A stretch of 29,373 nt of DNA, taken from contig CAZGQS010000026.1 in the NCBI GenBank assembly GCA_964527775.1, positions 1 through 29,373 on the forward strand. Direction: 5' to 3'. This document shows, piece by piece, positions 1-7,893 of the stretch. This DNA is from VMCP01 sp964527775 (GTDB lineage: Bacteria > Bacteroidota > Bacteroidia > NS11-12g > UBA955). A program made the translations under genes and the position numbers. The notes beneath the pieces were generated by a model. That model did no database searches and was not told the DNA's origin. It saw only the letters and a program-made list of their open reading frames with translations. Position 1 is the first letter of the stretch. Every line of letters begins with the position of its first letter.

Positions 1-89
1 CAGCCGTCAGCCATCAGCCGACCACTAAAAGTGTAGAGGTGAGAGTGTAGTGGTGAGAATTAACTCTCAACTCTAAACCATTAACTCAA
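1..89. repeat. Heptamer repeat array A (left edge of window)
   Basis: Three TCAGCC-type heptamers fill 1-21 (CAGCCGT, CAGCCAT, CAGCCGA). A 14-bp unit, twice seven, occurs twice at 31-44 and 45-58 with one mismatch. Four further heptamers run from 62 to 89, beginning AACTCTC and AACTCTA. The last family is the reverse complement of the GAGAGTT heptamers at 12296-12344. The array lies 22 bp beyond the stop codon of the GH92 gene and may continue left of the window. The blocks are not all in one register: there are shifts of 2 and 3 bp between them. No gene is visible here. Confidence 0.85.
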
Positions 90-110
90 AGCAGAAGCGA
101 AGCGCAAGTT

Positions 111-3100
111 TTACTTCTCTAACAACACCTCCATCACCTCTGGATTAATCACCACCTCATCAATGAAAATGAATGCATCACCGTTGTAATCAAAACCAGG
201 GTGGCCTTGAGGAAGTTTACCAAAATTGCTTGCACTGACCCGTATATAACGTGCTTGAACCTCTTTTAAAAAGTGTTTCTTGCGACCCTTCTTTTGCATA
301 ACTCTCGGACCTAAAATAATGGGAACTACACCTGCATCTGGCCATCGTTGAGATGAATTAAAGGTAAATTCGTTGAACATAAAGAATTCATTTCCATCGA
401 TGGAGTATTCCAGTCGAATGGTCTTTGGAAGAAAAATCCATGCGCGTTCATCCGTGAGAAATCGAGCACCCAAATATTTCACAGGTGTAATTTTCTTTAA
501 ATCAATCACCGCTTCAAAATCTTGCGACTGATAACCTTGCCAGCCTCCGCTGCGCCACTGCTCAGTGCCCAAAATGCCATCAACTAAGGCATTCGGTCCT
601 CCACCAGAATATTGCGGATTGTATTTCCCAGCAATAGACTTAACCTCAAAATTATTGGGTTTCTCGGTGATATAGGTAGCCGTGAATTCGGTAAATTTCC
701 CATTAGGATCACCTAAGCAAGCCCAAACCAATACCGAACCTTTCAAATCTAAATTTACAGTACCTGTTGTACTTTTTACGTATTTATGAACCACTCTGCC
801 CGGTAATTCGGGCTTGAATATAAAGGGCGAATCGATATATCTCACAAAAACATGCAACTCCGAACCCACAGACTTATTGGTAAAAGTTCTCACATTCACA
901 CTGTACACTGAATCCTTTTCTACCTGTTGAGGAGCAACAATGTCAGCCCTCCCCCACCCAGATATAACTTCAGGAAGATCTCTTGATTTATTCACGGTAT
1001 AACTAAATTTCAACCCGTCGTTCATCAAGATCCAATCATAGGGAATTTGATAATACACTCGCACTGGGTCTACCTCTATTGAAACTGTTTCGCCAAACTT
1101 GCGTGTATAGTTGGTTAAAATATCCAAGCCACTAACTCCTAAAGGGATGTCTGATTTGGTTTCCGATGGACGTTCAAACGTCAATACCTCGCCCATTTCG
1201 TTCCTTAACGTGATTTTAGGGAACAACGGATACCCCAAAGAATACTCGTTGCTGCCAGGTGCCACAGCATAAATACCCAATGCTGACATCACGTACCACG
1301 CGCTCATTTGTCCGCAATCTTCGTTTCCTATCAAGCCACTAGGGGTGTTTGAATAGAAATCTTTCATGATGCGCTTGATCAGATCTTGTGTTTTCTTGGG
1401 ACTTCCAGCGTTGTTATACAAATAAGCCATATGATGGCTAGGCTCGTTGCCGTGAGCATATTGCCCGATCAATCCCGAAATATCCGCTTGTTCCCTCCCT
1501 GAAAGTCCCTCAGAGCCATAAAAAAGGCTGTCTAATTGGGCATGAAAGGCCTCTTTTCCGCCCATCAGCGAAATCAATTGATCTATCTTATGCGGCACGT
1601 AAAACGAATACTGCCATGCATTTGCTTCGGTGTAATGATTGTTAACTTCACCTGGTTTGTAGGGAGATAAAAACTGACCGTTTCGGCGAGGACGCATGGT
1701 CTTGGTTTCCGGGTCAAAAAGTCCCAAGAAACGTTTACTGCGATTCAAATAAATATTCTGGGCAAGTAATGAATCTGGCTGAAGCAAGCCAATGATTTTG
1801 TAAACGCACCAATCATCGTAGGCATACTCCAAGGTTTTGGATACGGATTCAGCTTCTTTTAGAACGTCAATATATCCTAAATTAGCGAAATAAAGTGTGA
1901 GTAATTCGCGCGCTATAGGAATTTGATACTGATAATCCTTTTCCTTTTCATCGGCACTATGTCGAATAGCCCGAATCAATTGGGCCGTATCAAAGTCAAC
2001 CAATATACCCTTTTGGATGGCTTCCAAAATCACCGGAACACTGTGAAAACCAATCATACAGTTGGTTTCTGAACTTCCCAACTCCCAAACAGGCAGTCTC
2101 CCGCCATCTTGAAATTGTAGGAGCATACTTTGCACAAACTCTCGAGTACGAGTTCGGTGAGTGAGCGTCAGCAAGGGATGCAGCGCCCGGTAGGTGTCCC
2201 ACAACGAAAACACGTGATAAACATTGTGAGTGGCTTGATGAATCTTCTGATCTCTACCCCTGTAGCGGAAATCAGCATCAGACGCTAACGACGGATGAAT
2301 CAAACAATGATACCAAGCGGTATAGAACACATTCAACACAGAATCGTGCTGTTTTTCCTTCTTAAATGCCTCATGGTCTACTTGCAAATGGCTCATTTCA
2401 TTTAGCCACAAATTGCCCGTACGTTTTTTGCATAAATCAAACAACTCTTGCGAATTTACTTGCCAATTCTTGGGCGCAAATTCATCAAAATCCTTTCTCT
2501 GAATCATCCACGAATTCACCTGATTGGAATTTTGCTGCACTCCATCATGGTCGGTAAATGAAAGGACCGTTTTAATGAATAAAGGACGTCTATTTGATTC
2601 TCCAAAATAAATGGCCACCTTGGTTTTTGCCTCGTTCATCACGTATTTCTGCCAAGGTCGCGAAAACTCCGTCTCAAAAAACACCCATTGATTGTCTGCC
2701 CAAGCCTTGCTCTGCCTATGTCCGCGCAACTTCAAATTGCCGTCTTGCATCTCCAAAGAAAAAGACAGCAGGGCGTCGCGGTGCTCCAAATCCAATATGA
2801 CCCATTCTTCTTTTCCTTGGGGATAACTGTATTTCTGAAAACCCCCAAACTCTGATGCGGTCAATTCAACCAAGGTTTTAGTTTCATTCAATAAAACTTT
2901 ATAGTAACCAACTTCTGCTCGTTCATTAATATGATCAAATCTTTGCTTGTATTTCTTGGGATCGAATTCTGGCGCATTTGCAGGCTGAAAAAGCACATCT
3001 CCAAGATCAGACACTCCCGTTCCACTCAAATGGGTGTGAGAAAACCCCAAAATAAAAGAGTCGTGATAATAATATCCTCCGCAGGCATCCCAAGAATTAT

Positions 3101-3263
3101 CATTACGGGTATCTGGACTAAGCTGTACCATACCAAACGGCGCAACTGGCCCCGGAAACGTATGTCCGTGTCCGCCTGTACCAACCATGGGGTTCACATA
3201 ATCAATTTGAGCGGAGGCATTCAGACAAAGAACTGACGCAAGAACGAAGAAAAACGACTTCAT
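111..3263 (-). CDS. GH92 family alpha-mannosidase, secreted, with C-terminal F5/8C-like domain
   Basis: This is a glycoside hydrolase family 92 exo-alpha-mannosidase; members are calcium-dependent and remove alpha-1,2 or other alpha-linked mannose from glycans. A signal peptide covers about residues 1-18 (MKSFFFVLASVLCLNASA). The family N-terminal motif VNPMVGTGGHGHTFPGP follows it directly. The catalytic half carries HYTEANAWQY, whose E546 corresponds to the known general acid, GNEPSHHMAYLYN near 607, and GNEDCGQMSAWY near 646-657, the region that supplies the base. GH92 enzymes are usually about 700-770 residues; this protein has 1050. The extra C-terminal part contains a discoidin-like segment (about 880-1045: LVDGILGTEQWRSGG, then an IDL...YLGARFL strand pattern and ARYIRV), probably for carbohydrate binding. 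No type IX sorting domain is evident. The linkage specificity cannot be read from the sequence. Confidence 0.93.
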   Translation of the reverse strand: MKSFFFVLASVLCLNASAQIDYVNPMVGTGGHGHTFPGPVAPFGMVQLSPDTRNDNSWDACGGYYYHDSFILGFSHTHLSGTGVSDLGDVLFQPANAPEFDPKKYKQRFDHINERAEVGYYKVLLNETKTLVELTASEFGGFQKYSYPQGKEEWVILDLEHRDALLSFSLEMQDGNLKLRGHRQSKAWADNQWVFFETEFSRPWQKYVMNEAKTKVAIYFGESNRRPLFIKTVLSFTDHDGVQQNSNQVNSWMIQRKDFDEFAPKNWQVNSQELFDLCKKRTGNLWLNEMSHLQVDHEAFKKEKQHDSVLNVFYTAWYHCLIHPSLASDADFRYRGRDQKIHQATHNVYHVFSLWDTYRALHPLLTLTHRTRTREFVQSMLLQFQDGGRLPVWELGSSETNCMIGFHSVPVILEAIQKGILVDFDTAQLIRAIRHSADEKEKDYQYQIPIARELLTLYFANLGYIDVLKEAESVSKTLEYAYDDWCVYKIIGLLQPDSLLAQNIYLNRSKRFLGLFDPETKTMRPRRNGQFLSPYKPGEVNNHYTEANAWQYSFYVPHKIDQLISLMGGKEAFHAQLDSLFYGSEGLSGREQADISGLIGQYAHGNEPSHHMAYLYNNAGSPKKTQDLIKRIMKDFYSNTPSGLIGNEDCGQMSAWYVMSALGIYAVAPGSNEYSLGYPLFPKITLRNEMGEVLTFERPSETKSDIPLGVSGLDILTNYTRKFGETVSIEVDPVRVYYQIPYDWILMNDGLKFSYTVNKSRDLPEVISGWGRADIVAPQQVEKDSVYSVNVRTFTNKSVGSELHVFVRYIDSPFIFKPELPGRVVHKYVKSTTGTVNLDLKGSVLVWACLGDPNGKFTEFTATYITEKPNNFEVKSIAGKYNPQYSGGGPNALVDGILGTEQWRSGGWQGYQSQDFEAVIDLKKITPVKYLGARFLTDERAWIFLPKTIRLEYSIDGNEFFMFNEFTFNSSQRWPDAGVVPIILGPRVMQKKGRKKHFLKEVQARYIRVSASNFGKLPQGHPGFDYNGDAFIFIDEVVINPEVMEVLLEK

Positions 3264-3267
3264 TCCT

Positions 3268-3275
3268 CAAAGATA
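3268..3275 (-). promoter_or_regulatory. Candidate -7 box (TATCTTTG) for the GH92 gene
   Basis: On the minus strand TATCTTTG matches the Bacteroidota -7 consensus TAnnTTTG exactly and ends four bases before the ATG, so a transcript from it would be leaderless or nearly so. Its first base is the last base of the upstream terminator T-tract. No TTG (-33) is visible at the usual spacing because the terminator stem occupies that position. Read-through from the OmpA-like gene is the alternative. Confidence 0.4.
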
Positions 3276-3306
3276 AAAAAAGAGGCCGCCCTTTTGAGGC
3301 GGCCTC
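3275..3306 (-). terminator. Rho-independent terminator of the OmpA-like lipoprotein gene
   Basis: A perfect 9-bp GC-rich stem (GAGGCCGCC at 3282-3290 paired with 3298-3306) with a 7-base loop is followed on the minus strand by seven T residues (3281-3275). It begins 21 bp past the stop codon at 3328 and ends 11 bp before the GH92 start codon. Confidence 0.9.
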
Positions 3307-3327
3307 CACAAAATATCAAAAAATCAA

Positions 3328-3969
3328 CTACTTACAATCTATACTAATCACCGCTCTGCGATCAAGAGTGTTGCTCTGTGAATGTGCAGGTTGAACGGTG
3401 GTGATGTTAATTTTTGCTTTAACACCCAAAACTTCGGTCAAGAACTTACGCACTGATTCTGCTCTGCGCGCTCTCAAACGATCATTGGTTGCATCAGAAC
3501 CGGTTTTATCAGCCGATGTGAACACATTGATCTCGTAGCTGTAAGCAGAAGAAGCGATGTCTAGAGCCGACTTCCAACGGAACATTTCTTGCATAGCGCT
3601 AGTAGAAAGCACCGAAGAATTCACATCAAAAAAGATCACTGCTGTATTTGAACGTTCAAATTCAGATTTTGACTCTTTCTCTAGTGTTTCGATGGTTTTC
3701 AATTTGTCTTCCAACTTTGCAACAACCGCTTGAGCTTTAGCATTGTTTTCATCCATGGCTTTCACCTTCATATCAACCGTAGAAATTTTGGCTTCAACAC
3801 CAGATAAATCTACTTGTGGAGGGTTTTTCTTCAAAATATCTTGGGTTTGTTCAGCCACAAATCCAGACAACTTTGACTTCTCATAAGCCTCTTTAGAATT
3901 GATGCAACTGCTCATGGCTACAGCGCCAATAAGAGCAATAGAAACAGTTTTAAATGAATTCAAATTCAT
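3328..3969 (-). CDS. OmpA-like lipoprotein with coiled-coil linker
   Basis: I chose the start at 3969 rather than an in-frame ATG at 4008. It gives a clean lipoprotein signal peptide (MNLNSFKTVSIALIGAVAMSSC, lipobox Cys22), and a TATATTTG promoter box lies just upstream, inside the longer reading frame. The mature protein has an alpha-helical, probably coiled-coil stretch at about residues 40-95, rich in Lys, Glu and Ala. An OmpA-like C-terminal domain follows (about 105-213: AVIFFDVNSSVLS, then a GSDATNDRLRARRAESVRKFL helix). OmpA domains bind peptidoglycan. Here the usual G-H-(T/A)-D signature reads TSADKTG, so binding may be altered. The likely role is structural, tethering outer membrane to cell wall. 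It is transcribed alone and has its own terminator at 3275-3306. Confidence 0.8.
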   Translation of the reverse strand: MNLNSFKTVSIALIGAVAMSSCINSKEAYEKSKLSGFVAEQTQDILKKNPPQVDLSGVEAKISTVDMKVKAMDENNAKAQAVVAKLEDKLKTIETLEKESKSEFERSNTAVIFFDVNSSVLSTSAMQEMFRWKSALDIASSAYSYEINVFTSADKTGSDATNDRLRARRAESVRKFLTEVLGVKAKINITTVQPAHSQSNTLDRRAVISIDCK

Positions 3970-3983
3970 AATTATAGGTTTTG

Positions 3984-3991
3984 CAAATATA
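3984..3991 (-). promoter_or_regulatory. -7 box (TATATTTG) of the OmpA-like lipoprotein gene
   Basis: TATATTTG on the minus strand is an exact TAnnTTTG match, 14 bases before the ATG at 3969. A TTTTTG lies upstream at a spacing (14 bases) shorter than usual. The predicted leader is about 10 bases, with no Shine-Dalgarno sequence. Confidence 0.55.
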
Positions 3992-4074
3992 ACGTACACA
4001 CTCACCAAAAAGTTCCCCCATCATCGACTAAAAACCCACTTCCAACTGATTGTGTCTTTTTTTGGACGGATTAA

Positions 4075-4249
4075 ACGGTGGTCGGTGATCGGTTAGCGGT
4101 TAACGGTTAACGGTTAGCGGTATTCAGAAGTTGGTTGTTGGCTAACAGCAAAGTCTGTTCACCGACCACCGACCACCGATCACCGACCACCGATCACCGA
4201 CCACCGATCACCGACCACCGACCACCGACCACCGATCACCGATCACCGA
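4075..4249. repeat. Heptamer repeat array B, two blocks in opposite orientation
   Basis: The left block, 4075-4123, has seven units of the type NCGGTKA (for example TCGGTGA, ACGGTTA). The right block, 4159-4249, has thirteen units alternating TCACCGA and CCACCGA, the reverse complement of the left type. The 35-bp spacer is exactly five heptamers, so the whole 175 bp is in one register. The right block ends at the base next to the mhpE stop codon (4250-4252). The two blocks could pair into a long stem in the mhpE transcript and may serve as its 3' end; there is no conventional terminator nearby. Confidence 0.9.
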
Positions 4250-5254
4250 CTACTTTTTCATCTGCAACGCCACATCAATGATCATATCTTCTTGACCACC
4301 TACCATCTTACGATTGCCTAACTCTTCGAGAATGTCGCGAGTGTCTACGCCGTACACTTGGCTGGCGCGTTCAGCGTGAAGCAAGAAACTGGAATAGACT
4401 CCAGCGTAGCCCAAGCTTAGGGTTTCTCGGTCAACGCGAACAGGACGGGTTTGCAATGGGCGAACCAAGTCATCGGCGGCATCCATTAAGGCAAATAAAT
4501 CACAGCCGTGATGAGCATCCATGCGATTCATTACTGCAATCAAGACTTCGAGCGGAGCGTTTCCAGCACCTGCTCCCATACCCGCCAACGACGCGTCTAA
4601 ACGCGTAGCACCTTCTTGAAGTGCCACGACGGTGTTAGCAACGCCGAGTGATAAATTGTGGTGACAGTGAATTCCAAGTTCTGTTTCAGGCTGCAAAACC
4701 GATTTAAAGGCTTGAATGTGATCGCGAACGCCGTCCATGGTTAAAGCGCCTGCACTATCAGTTACATAAACACAGTGTGCACCATAACTTTCCATCAATT
4801 TCGCTTGTTCAGCAAGTTTTTCAGGGGAGTTCATATGAGCCATCATCAAGAAACCGGCAACATCCATCCCAAGAGATCGGGCAGCCGCAATGTGCTGTGC
4901 TGAAATATCGGCTTCGGTGCAATGAGTCGCTACTCGAACCGATTGAACACCCAAATCACGGGCTTTTTTCAGGTCATCGATGGTGCCAATTCCTGGCAAT
5001 AGTAAAGTAGTGAGTTTGGCATTTTTCAGTACTTTGGCAACAGCACCAATCCACTCCCAATCGGTGTGAGCTCCAAATCCATAGTTGAAACTTCCGCCGG
5101 AAAGACCGTCGCCGTGAGCCACCTCAATGGCGTCAACGCCCGCCTCGTCAAGAGCTTTGGCAATTTCAACCGCTTTTTCTATGCTGTATTGATGCCTGAT
5201 GGCATGCTGTCCGTCACGCAAAGTGACGTCTTGAATGTAAAATTTCTTGGTCAT
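4250..5254 (-). CDS. mhpE: 4-hydroxy-2-oxovalerate aldolase
   Basis: This enzyme splits 4-hydroxy-2-oxopentanoate into pyruvate and acetaldehyde, the penultimate step of the lower meta-cleavage pathway. It is a TIM barrel of the DmpG/HMG-CoA lyase-like family. The N-terminal VTLRDGQHA motif supplies the catalytic Arg13 and metal-ligand Asp14, and HCHHN places metal ligands at His196 and His198. The length of 334 residues is typical. I chose the ATG at 5254 because it gives an ATGA overlap with the upstream stop codon; an ATG at 5275 would add seven residues and overlap mhpF by 25 bp. The aldolase normally forms a channelling complex with the acetaldehyde dehydrogenase encoded just upstream, so the toxic aldehyde is not released. 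Heptamer array B begins directly after its stop codon. Confidence 0.95.
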   Translation of the reverse strand: MTKKFYIQDVTLRDGQHAIRHQYSIEKAVEIAKALDEAGVDAIEVAHGDGLSGGSFNYGFGAHTDWEWIGAVAKVLKNAKLTTLLLPGIGTIDDLKKARDLGVQSVRVATHCTEADISAQHIAAARSLGMDVAGFLMMAHMNSPEKLAEQAKLMESYGAHCVYVTDSAGALTMDGVRDHIQAFKSVLQPETELGIHCHHNLSLGVANTVVALQEGATRLDASLAGMGAGAGNAPLEVLIAVMNRMDAHHGCDLFALMDAADDLVRPLQTRPVRVDRETLSLGYAGVYSSFLLHAERASQVYGVDTRDILEELGNRKMVGGQEDMIIDVALQMKK

Positions 5255-6186
5255 TTCATTAAATATTGAGCCCAACGTTCGGCCGTTGCTTTTGCAGCAC
5301 TGGTCATAATATCAAGGTTACCTGCGTATTCCGGAAGGTAATGTCCTGCGCCCACCACTCTCAAAAGTACTGTGGTTTTAAGTCCCCAACGGTGTCCAAG
5401 TCCCTCAATAAATACGGGATTATTCTCCGAAATGTCTTCAAATTGTACTTCTTGATGAAGCTGGTAACCGGGCACGTATTTCTGCACCTCCTCCACCATC
5501 TCATGGATGCTTTTTCGAATTTCATCTCGGTCTGCAAACTCACTTAGGGTAAAAACGGTATCGCGCATCACCAAGGGAGGTTCTGCGGGATTCAAGACTA
5601 TGATGGCCTTTCCGCGCTCGGCGCCGCCTACTTTTTCTATTCCGTGGGACGTGGTTTCGGTGAACTCATCGATGTTGGCTCGCGTACCTGGACCGGCTGA
5701 TTTCGAGGCAATGGATGCCACAATTTCCCCGTAATGCACCTTGGCCACCCTAGACACTGCTGCAACCATGGGTATAGTTGCTTGTCCACCACAGGTAACC
5801 ATGTTCACGTTATCTACCGATTCTAAATCGAGTTCTGCAAAGTTTACCGGAGGAATCACAAAGGGACCTATGGCAGCAGGAGTAAGGTCTATCATTTTCT
5901 TACCCGGAAATTGTCTGATAATGGCCGCATTAGATATATGTGCTTTCGCCGAAGTCGCGTCAAACACAAAATCAATTTCCTTCCATTCAGGCATTTTAAT
6001 GAGTCCTTGAATACCTTCATGGGTAGTTGGAACACCCATGCGCTGCGCGCGGGCAAGTCCGTCAGAAGCGGGATCAATACCCACCATGGCACCCATTTCG
6101 AGGATATCGGAATACCTCATTACTTTGATCATCAAATCGGTTCCAATGTTACCGGGTCCAATGATGGCTACTTTAAATTTCTTCAT
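5251..6186 (-). CDS. mhpF: Acetaldehyde dehydrogenase (acetylating)
   Basis: It oxidises acetaldehyde to acetyl-CoA with NAD+ and CoA. The N-terminal Rossmann motif is VAIIGPGNIGTDL (residues 6-18). The catalytic cysteine is Cys132 in NMVTCGGQATIPM, the same number as in Pseudomonas DmpF. SKSAGPGTRANIDEFTETT (about 162-180) is a family signature. The length of 311 residues is full. It sits between mhpD, whose TGA overlaps its ATG by one base (TGATG), and mhpE (ATGA overlap), so the three genes are probably translationally coupled. The gene order D-F-E is the same as in the Escherichia coli mhp operon. Confidence 0.96.
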   Translation of the reverse strand: MKKFKVAIIGPGNIGTDLMIKVMRYSDILEMGAMVGIDPASDGLARAQRMGVPTTHEGIQGLIKMPEWKEIDFVFDATSAKAHISNAAIIRQFPGKKMIDLTPAAIGPFVIPPVNFAELDLESVDNVNMVTCGGQATIPMVAAVSRVAKVHYGEIVASIASKSAGPGTRANIDEFTETTSHGIEKVGGAERGKAIIVLNPAEPPLVMRDTVFTLSEFADRDEIRKSIHEMVEEVQKYVPGYQLHQEVQFEDISENNPVFIEGLGHRWGLKTTVLLRVVGAGHYLPEYAGNLDIMTSAAKATAERWAQYLMK

Positions 6187-6974
6187 CAGTCAATAATGGA
6201 AAATGAAACAGATCCAAGTCCGCCGATTTCGGCAGTAAAAACATCCCCCGAAACAGCGGGCGCCATAGGCCCTAATGCACCAGATAGTATAATTTCGCCG
6301 GCCTTAAGGGGATTTCCCAGCTCCAGACGAGTATTGGCCAACCACATAACCGCATTTAGCGGATTACCCATACAAGCAGCTCCGTTTCCTTGGGATACCA
6401 ATTCGCCATTCTTGAGTAATTTCATATCACAATGAACAAAATCAAACTGGGAAGCACTTACTTTTTCATTGCCCAATACAAAATGGCTCGCCGATGCGTT
6501 ATCTGCAACGGTATCAGAGATGCGAATGTCCCAATTTGCTACTCTTGAACCCACAACTTCAATGGATGCACATATATAATCAGTTGCATCAATAATTTGT
6601 TGAATATCGGTAACGGGTTGATCAAAACCGCTTTTCAAAACAAAAGCAATTTCAGCTTCTGCTTTTGGCTGCATCAGTTCAATTAAGCTGATTTCTGCAT
6701 TATTTTCAATTTGAGTATGGCTGTAGAGCACGCCAAAATCAGGTTGATCAACGCCCAACTGCTTTTGTACTGCCAAAGAGGTTAGTCCAATTTTGGACCC
6801 ACAAAGACTTTTTCCGTTTTGCAGGGCCCAATCTACATTGATTTCTTGCACTTTGTATGCAGCCTCAATATTCTGATAACCAATCAGTTGCCTTACGGGA
6901 GAGCAAGGTATTCTATTGATTTCTGCTTCTCTCAAGGCAAGTGCCGCCTCTTCAATAAACGTTTCTAATGACAT
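6186..6974 (-). CDS. mhpD: 2-hydroxypenta-2,4-dienoate (2-keto-4-pentenoate) hydratase
   Basis: It adds water to 2-hydroxypenta-2,4-dienoate to give 4-hydroxy-2-oxopentanoate, the substrate of the aldolase two genes downstream. It belongs to the fumarylacetoacetate-hydrolase-like hydratase/decarboxylase fold. The metal-ligand glutamates fall at E106, E108 (PKAEAEIAF) and E139 (SIEVVGSR), numbers matching Escherichia coli MhpD. KIGLTSLAVQKQLGVDQPDFG (61-81) and SDTVADNAS further support the hydratase branch over the decarboxylase. The length is 262 residues. It is the first gene of the minus-strand operon, with its own promoter box at 6991-6998. A paralogue of the same fold starts 65 bp away on the opposite strand. 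Confidence 0.9.
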   Translation of the reverse strand: MSLETFIEEAALALREAEINRIPCSPVRQLIGYQNIEAAYKVQEINVDWALQNGKSLCGSKIGLTSLAVQKQLGVDQPDFGVLYSHTQIENNAEISLIELMQPKAEAEIAFVLKSGFDQPVTDIQQIIDATDYICASIEVVGSRVANWDIRISDTVADNASASHFVLGNEKVSASQFDFVHCDMKLLKNGELVSQGNGAACMGNPLNAVMWLANTRLELGNPLKAGEIILSGALGPMAPAVSGDVFTAEIGGLGSVSFSIID

Positions 6975-6990
6975 TAATAAAATTTCGAAC

Positions 6991-6998
6991 CAAAGTTA
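6991..6998 (-). promoter_or_regulatory. -7 box (TAACTTTG) of the mhpD-mhpF-mhpE operon
   Basis: TAACTTTG on the minus strand fits TAnnTTTG exactly, 16 bases before the mhpD ATG. A TTTTTTTTG lies 15 bases upstream as a possible -33 element. With the box at 7024-7031 it forms an inverted CAAAGTT/AACTTTG pair, so the two divergent promoters share one 64-bp region. Confidence 0.55.
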
Positions 6999-7023
6999 GT
7001 ATGCATGTTTAAACAAAAAAAAC

Positions 7024-7031
7024 GAACTTTG
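7024..7031 (+). promoter_or_regulatory. Candidate -7 box (GAACTTTG) for the dmpH-like gene
   Basis: GAACTTTG differs from TAnnTTTG only in its first base and ends seven bases before the ATG at 7039. The transcript would have a leader of about three bases. No clear -33 TTG is visible. Confidence 0.35.
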
Positions 7032-7038
7032 CACCTCC

Positions 7039-7809
7039 ATGAGCTTTATCTCCTCTGCCGCATCAACCCTCCACCAAGCCGCTTTGACCCGCACTTCTGT
7101 TGATCAATTAACATTGAATCAAGAATTTACTTTAGAGGAAGCTTATCAAATTCAACACCAAGTCATTGAACATAGACTTAGTCAAGGGCACCAATTAATT
7201 GGTGTAAAGATGGGTTTTACTTCTGAAGCAAAGATGAAACAGATGGGTGTGAGCGACATGATTATTGGAATGTTAACATCAGACATGTTGCATACCAACG
7301 GTGGAACCATGTCTTTATCTGAATTCATACACCCTCGTGTGGAACCAGAAATTTGCTTCATTTTAAATGATGACATCAACGAGATTTTAGACGAGCATCA
7401 AGTAAAAAGCAAAGTTTCAGGCATTGCAGCTGCCATTGAAATCATTGATTCTAGATATAAAAACTTCAAATTTTCACTTTCAGATGTGGTTGCAGACAAT
7501 TGTTCTTCAGCAGCATTTGTAGTGGGTATCATATCTGAAGATGTTAACAATCCGTTAAACAACAATAAAATTCAGTTAAACATAAACGGTGAGGCTGTTG
7601 AAACCGGTAGTTCTACAGACATTCTTGGCAATCCCTGGAAAGCCCTAGCGGCAGCAACTCGTTTAGCAAAGCAATACAACATCCCACTAAAAAAGGGCAT
7701 GTACGTAATGGCTGGAGCTGCTACATCGGCGTATTTTGCAGAAATAGAACAGGAAATCTCTGCCGATGTTGAAGGATTGGAATCGGTATTCTTTAGGGTA
7801 AACCATTAA
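7039..7809 (+). CDS. dmpH: 4-oxalocrotonate decarboxylase (DmpH/XylI-like)
   Basis: It probably decarboxylates 2-oxo-3-hexenedioate (4-oxalocrotonate) to 2-hydroxypenta-2,4-dienoate, which feeds the hydratase encoded divergently at 6974. The protein has the same fold as that hydratase. The metal ligands are E102, E104 (PRVEPEICF) and E134 (AIEIIDSRY). DSRYKNFKFSLSDVVADN (137-154) and KMGFTSEAKMKQMGV (57-71) match the decarboxylase branch. The length of 256 residues is normal. In Bacteroidota this enzyme commonly serves tryptophan/3-hydroxyanthranilate degradation through 2-aminomuconate, but no gene of that upper route is in this window. A second hydratase is the alternative reading, which I consider less likely. 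Confidence 0.82.
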   Translation: MSFISSAASTLHQAALTRTSVDQLTLNQEFTLEEAYQIQHQVIEHRLSQGHQLIGVKMGFTSEAKMKQMGVSDMIIGMLTSDMLHTNGGTMSLSEFIHPRVEPEICFILNDDINEILDEHQVKSKVSGIAAAIEIIDSRYKNFKFSLSDVVADNCSSAAFVVGIISEDVNNPLNNNKIQLNINGEAVETGSSTDILGNPWKALAAATRLAKQYNIPLKKGMYVMAGAATSAYFAEIEQEISADVEGLESVFFRVNH

Positions 7810-7838
7810 GATTATAATTGAATAATGCTTAGGTAACA

Positions 7839-7866
7839 TTGAATTAATTCATTGGTGTTTATTTTG
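7839..7866 (+). promoter_or_regulatory. Promoter of the beta-helix lipoprotein gene
   Basis: TTG at 7839-7841, a 17-base spacer and TTATTTTG at 7859-7866 (one mismatch to TAnnTTTG) give the best two-part Bacteroidota promoter in the window. The leader to the ATG at 7894 would be about 20 A/T-rich bases. Confidence 0.5.
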
Positions 7867-7893
7867 TAATCATTAAAATTAAATTACCATTAC

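Noticed and set aside
3970..4008. Longer N-terminus for the OmpA-like lipoprotein.
   Set aside because: It would put 13 residues before a perfect lipoprotein signal peptide and place the TATATTTG promoter box inside the gene.
4159..4249. Array could be taken for a CRISPR array.
   Set aside because: Units are 7 bp with no unique spacers and there are no cas genes.
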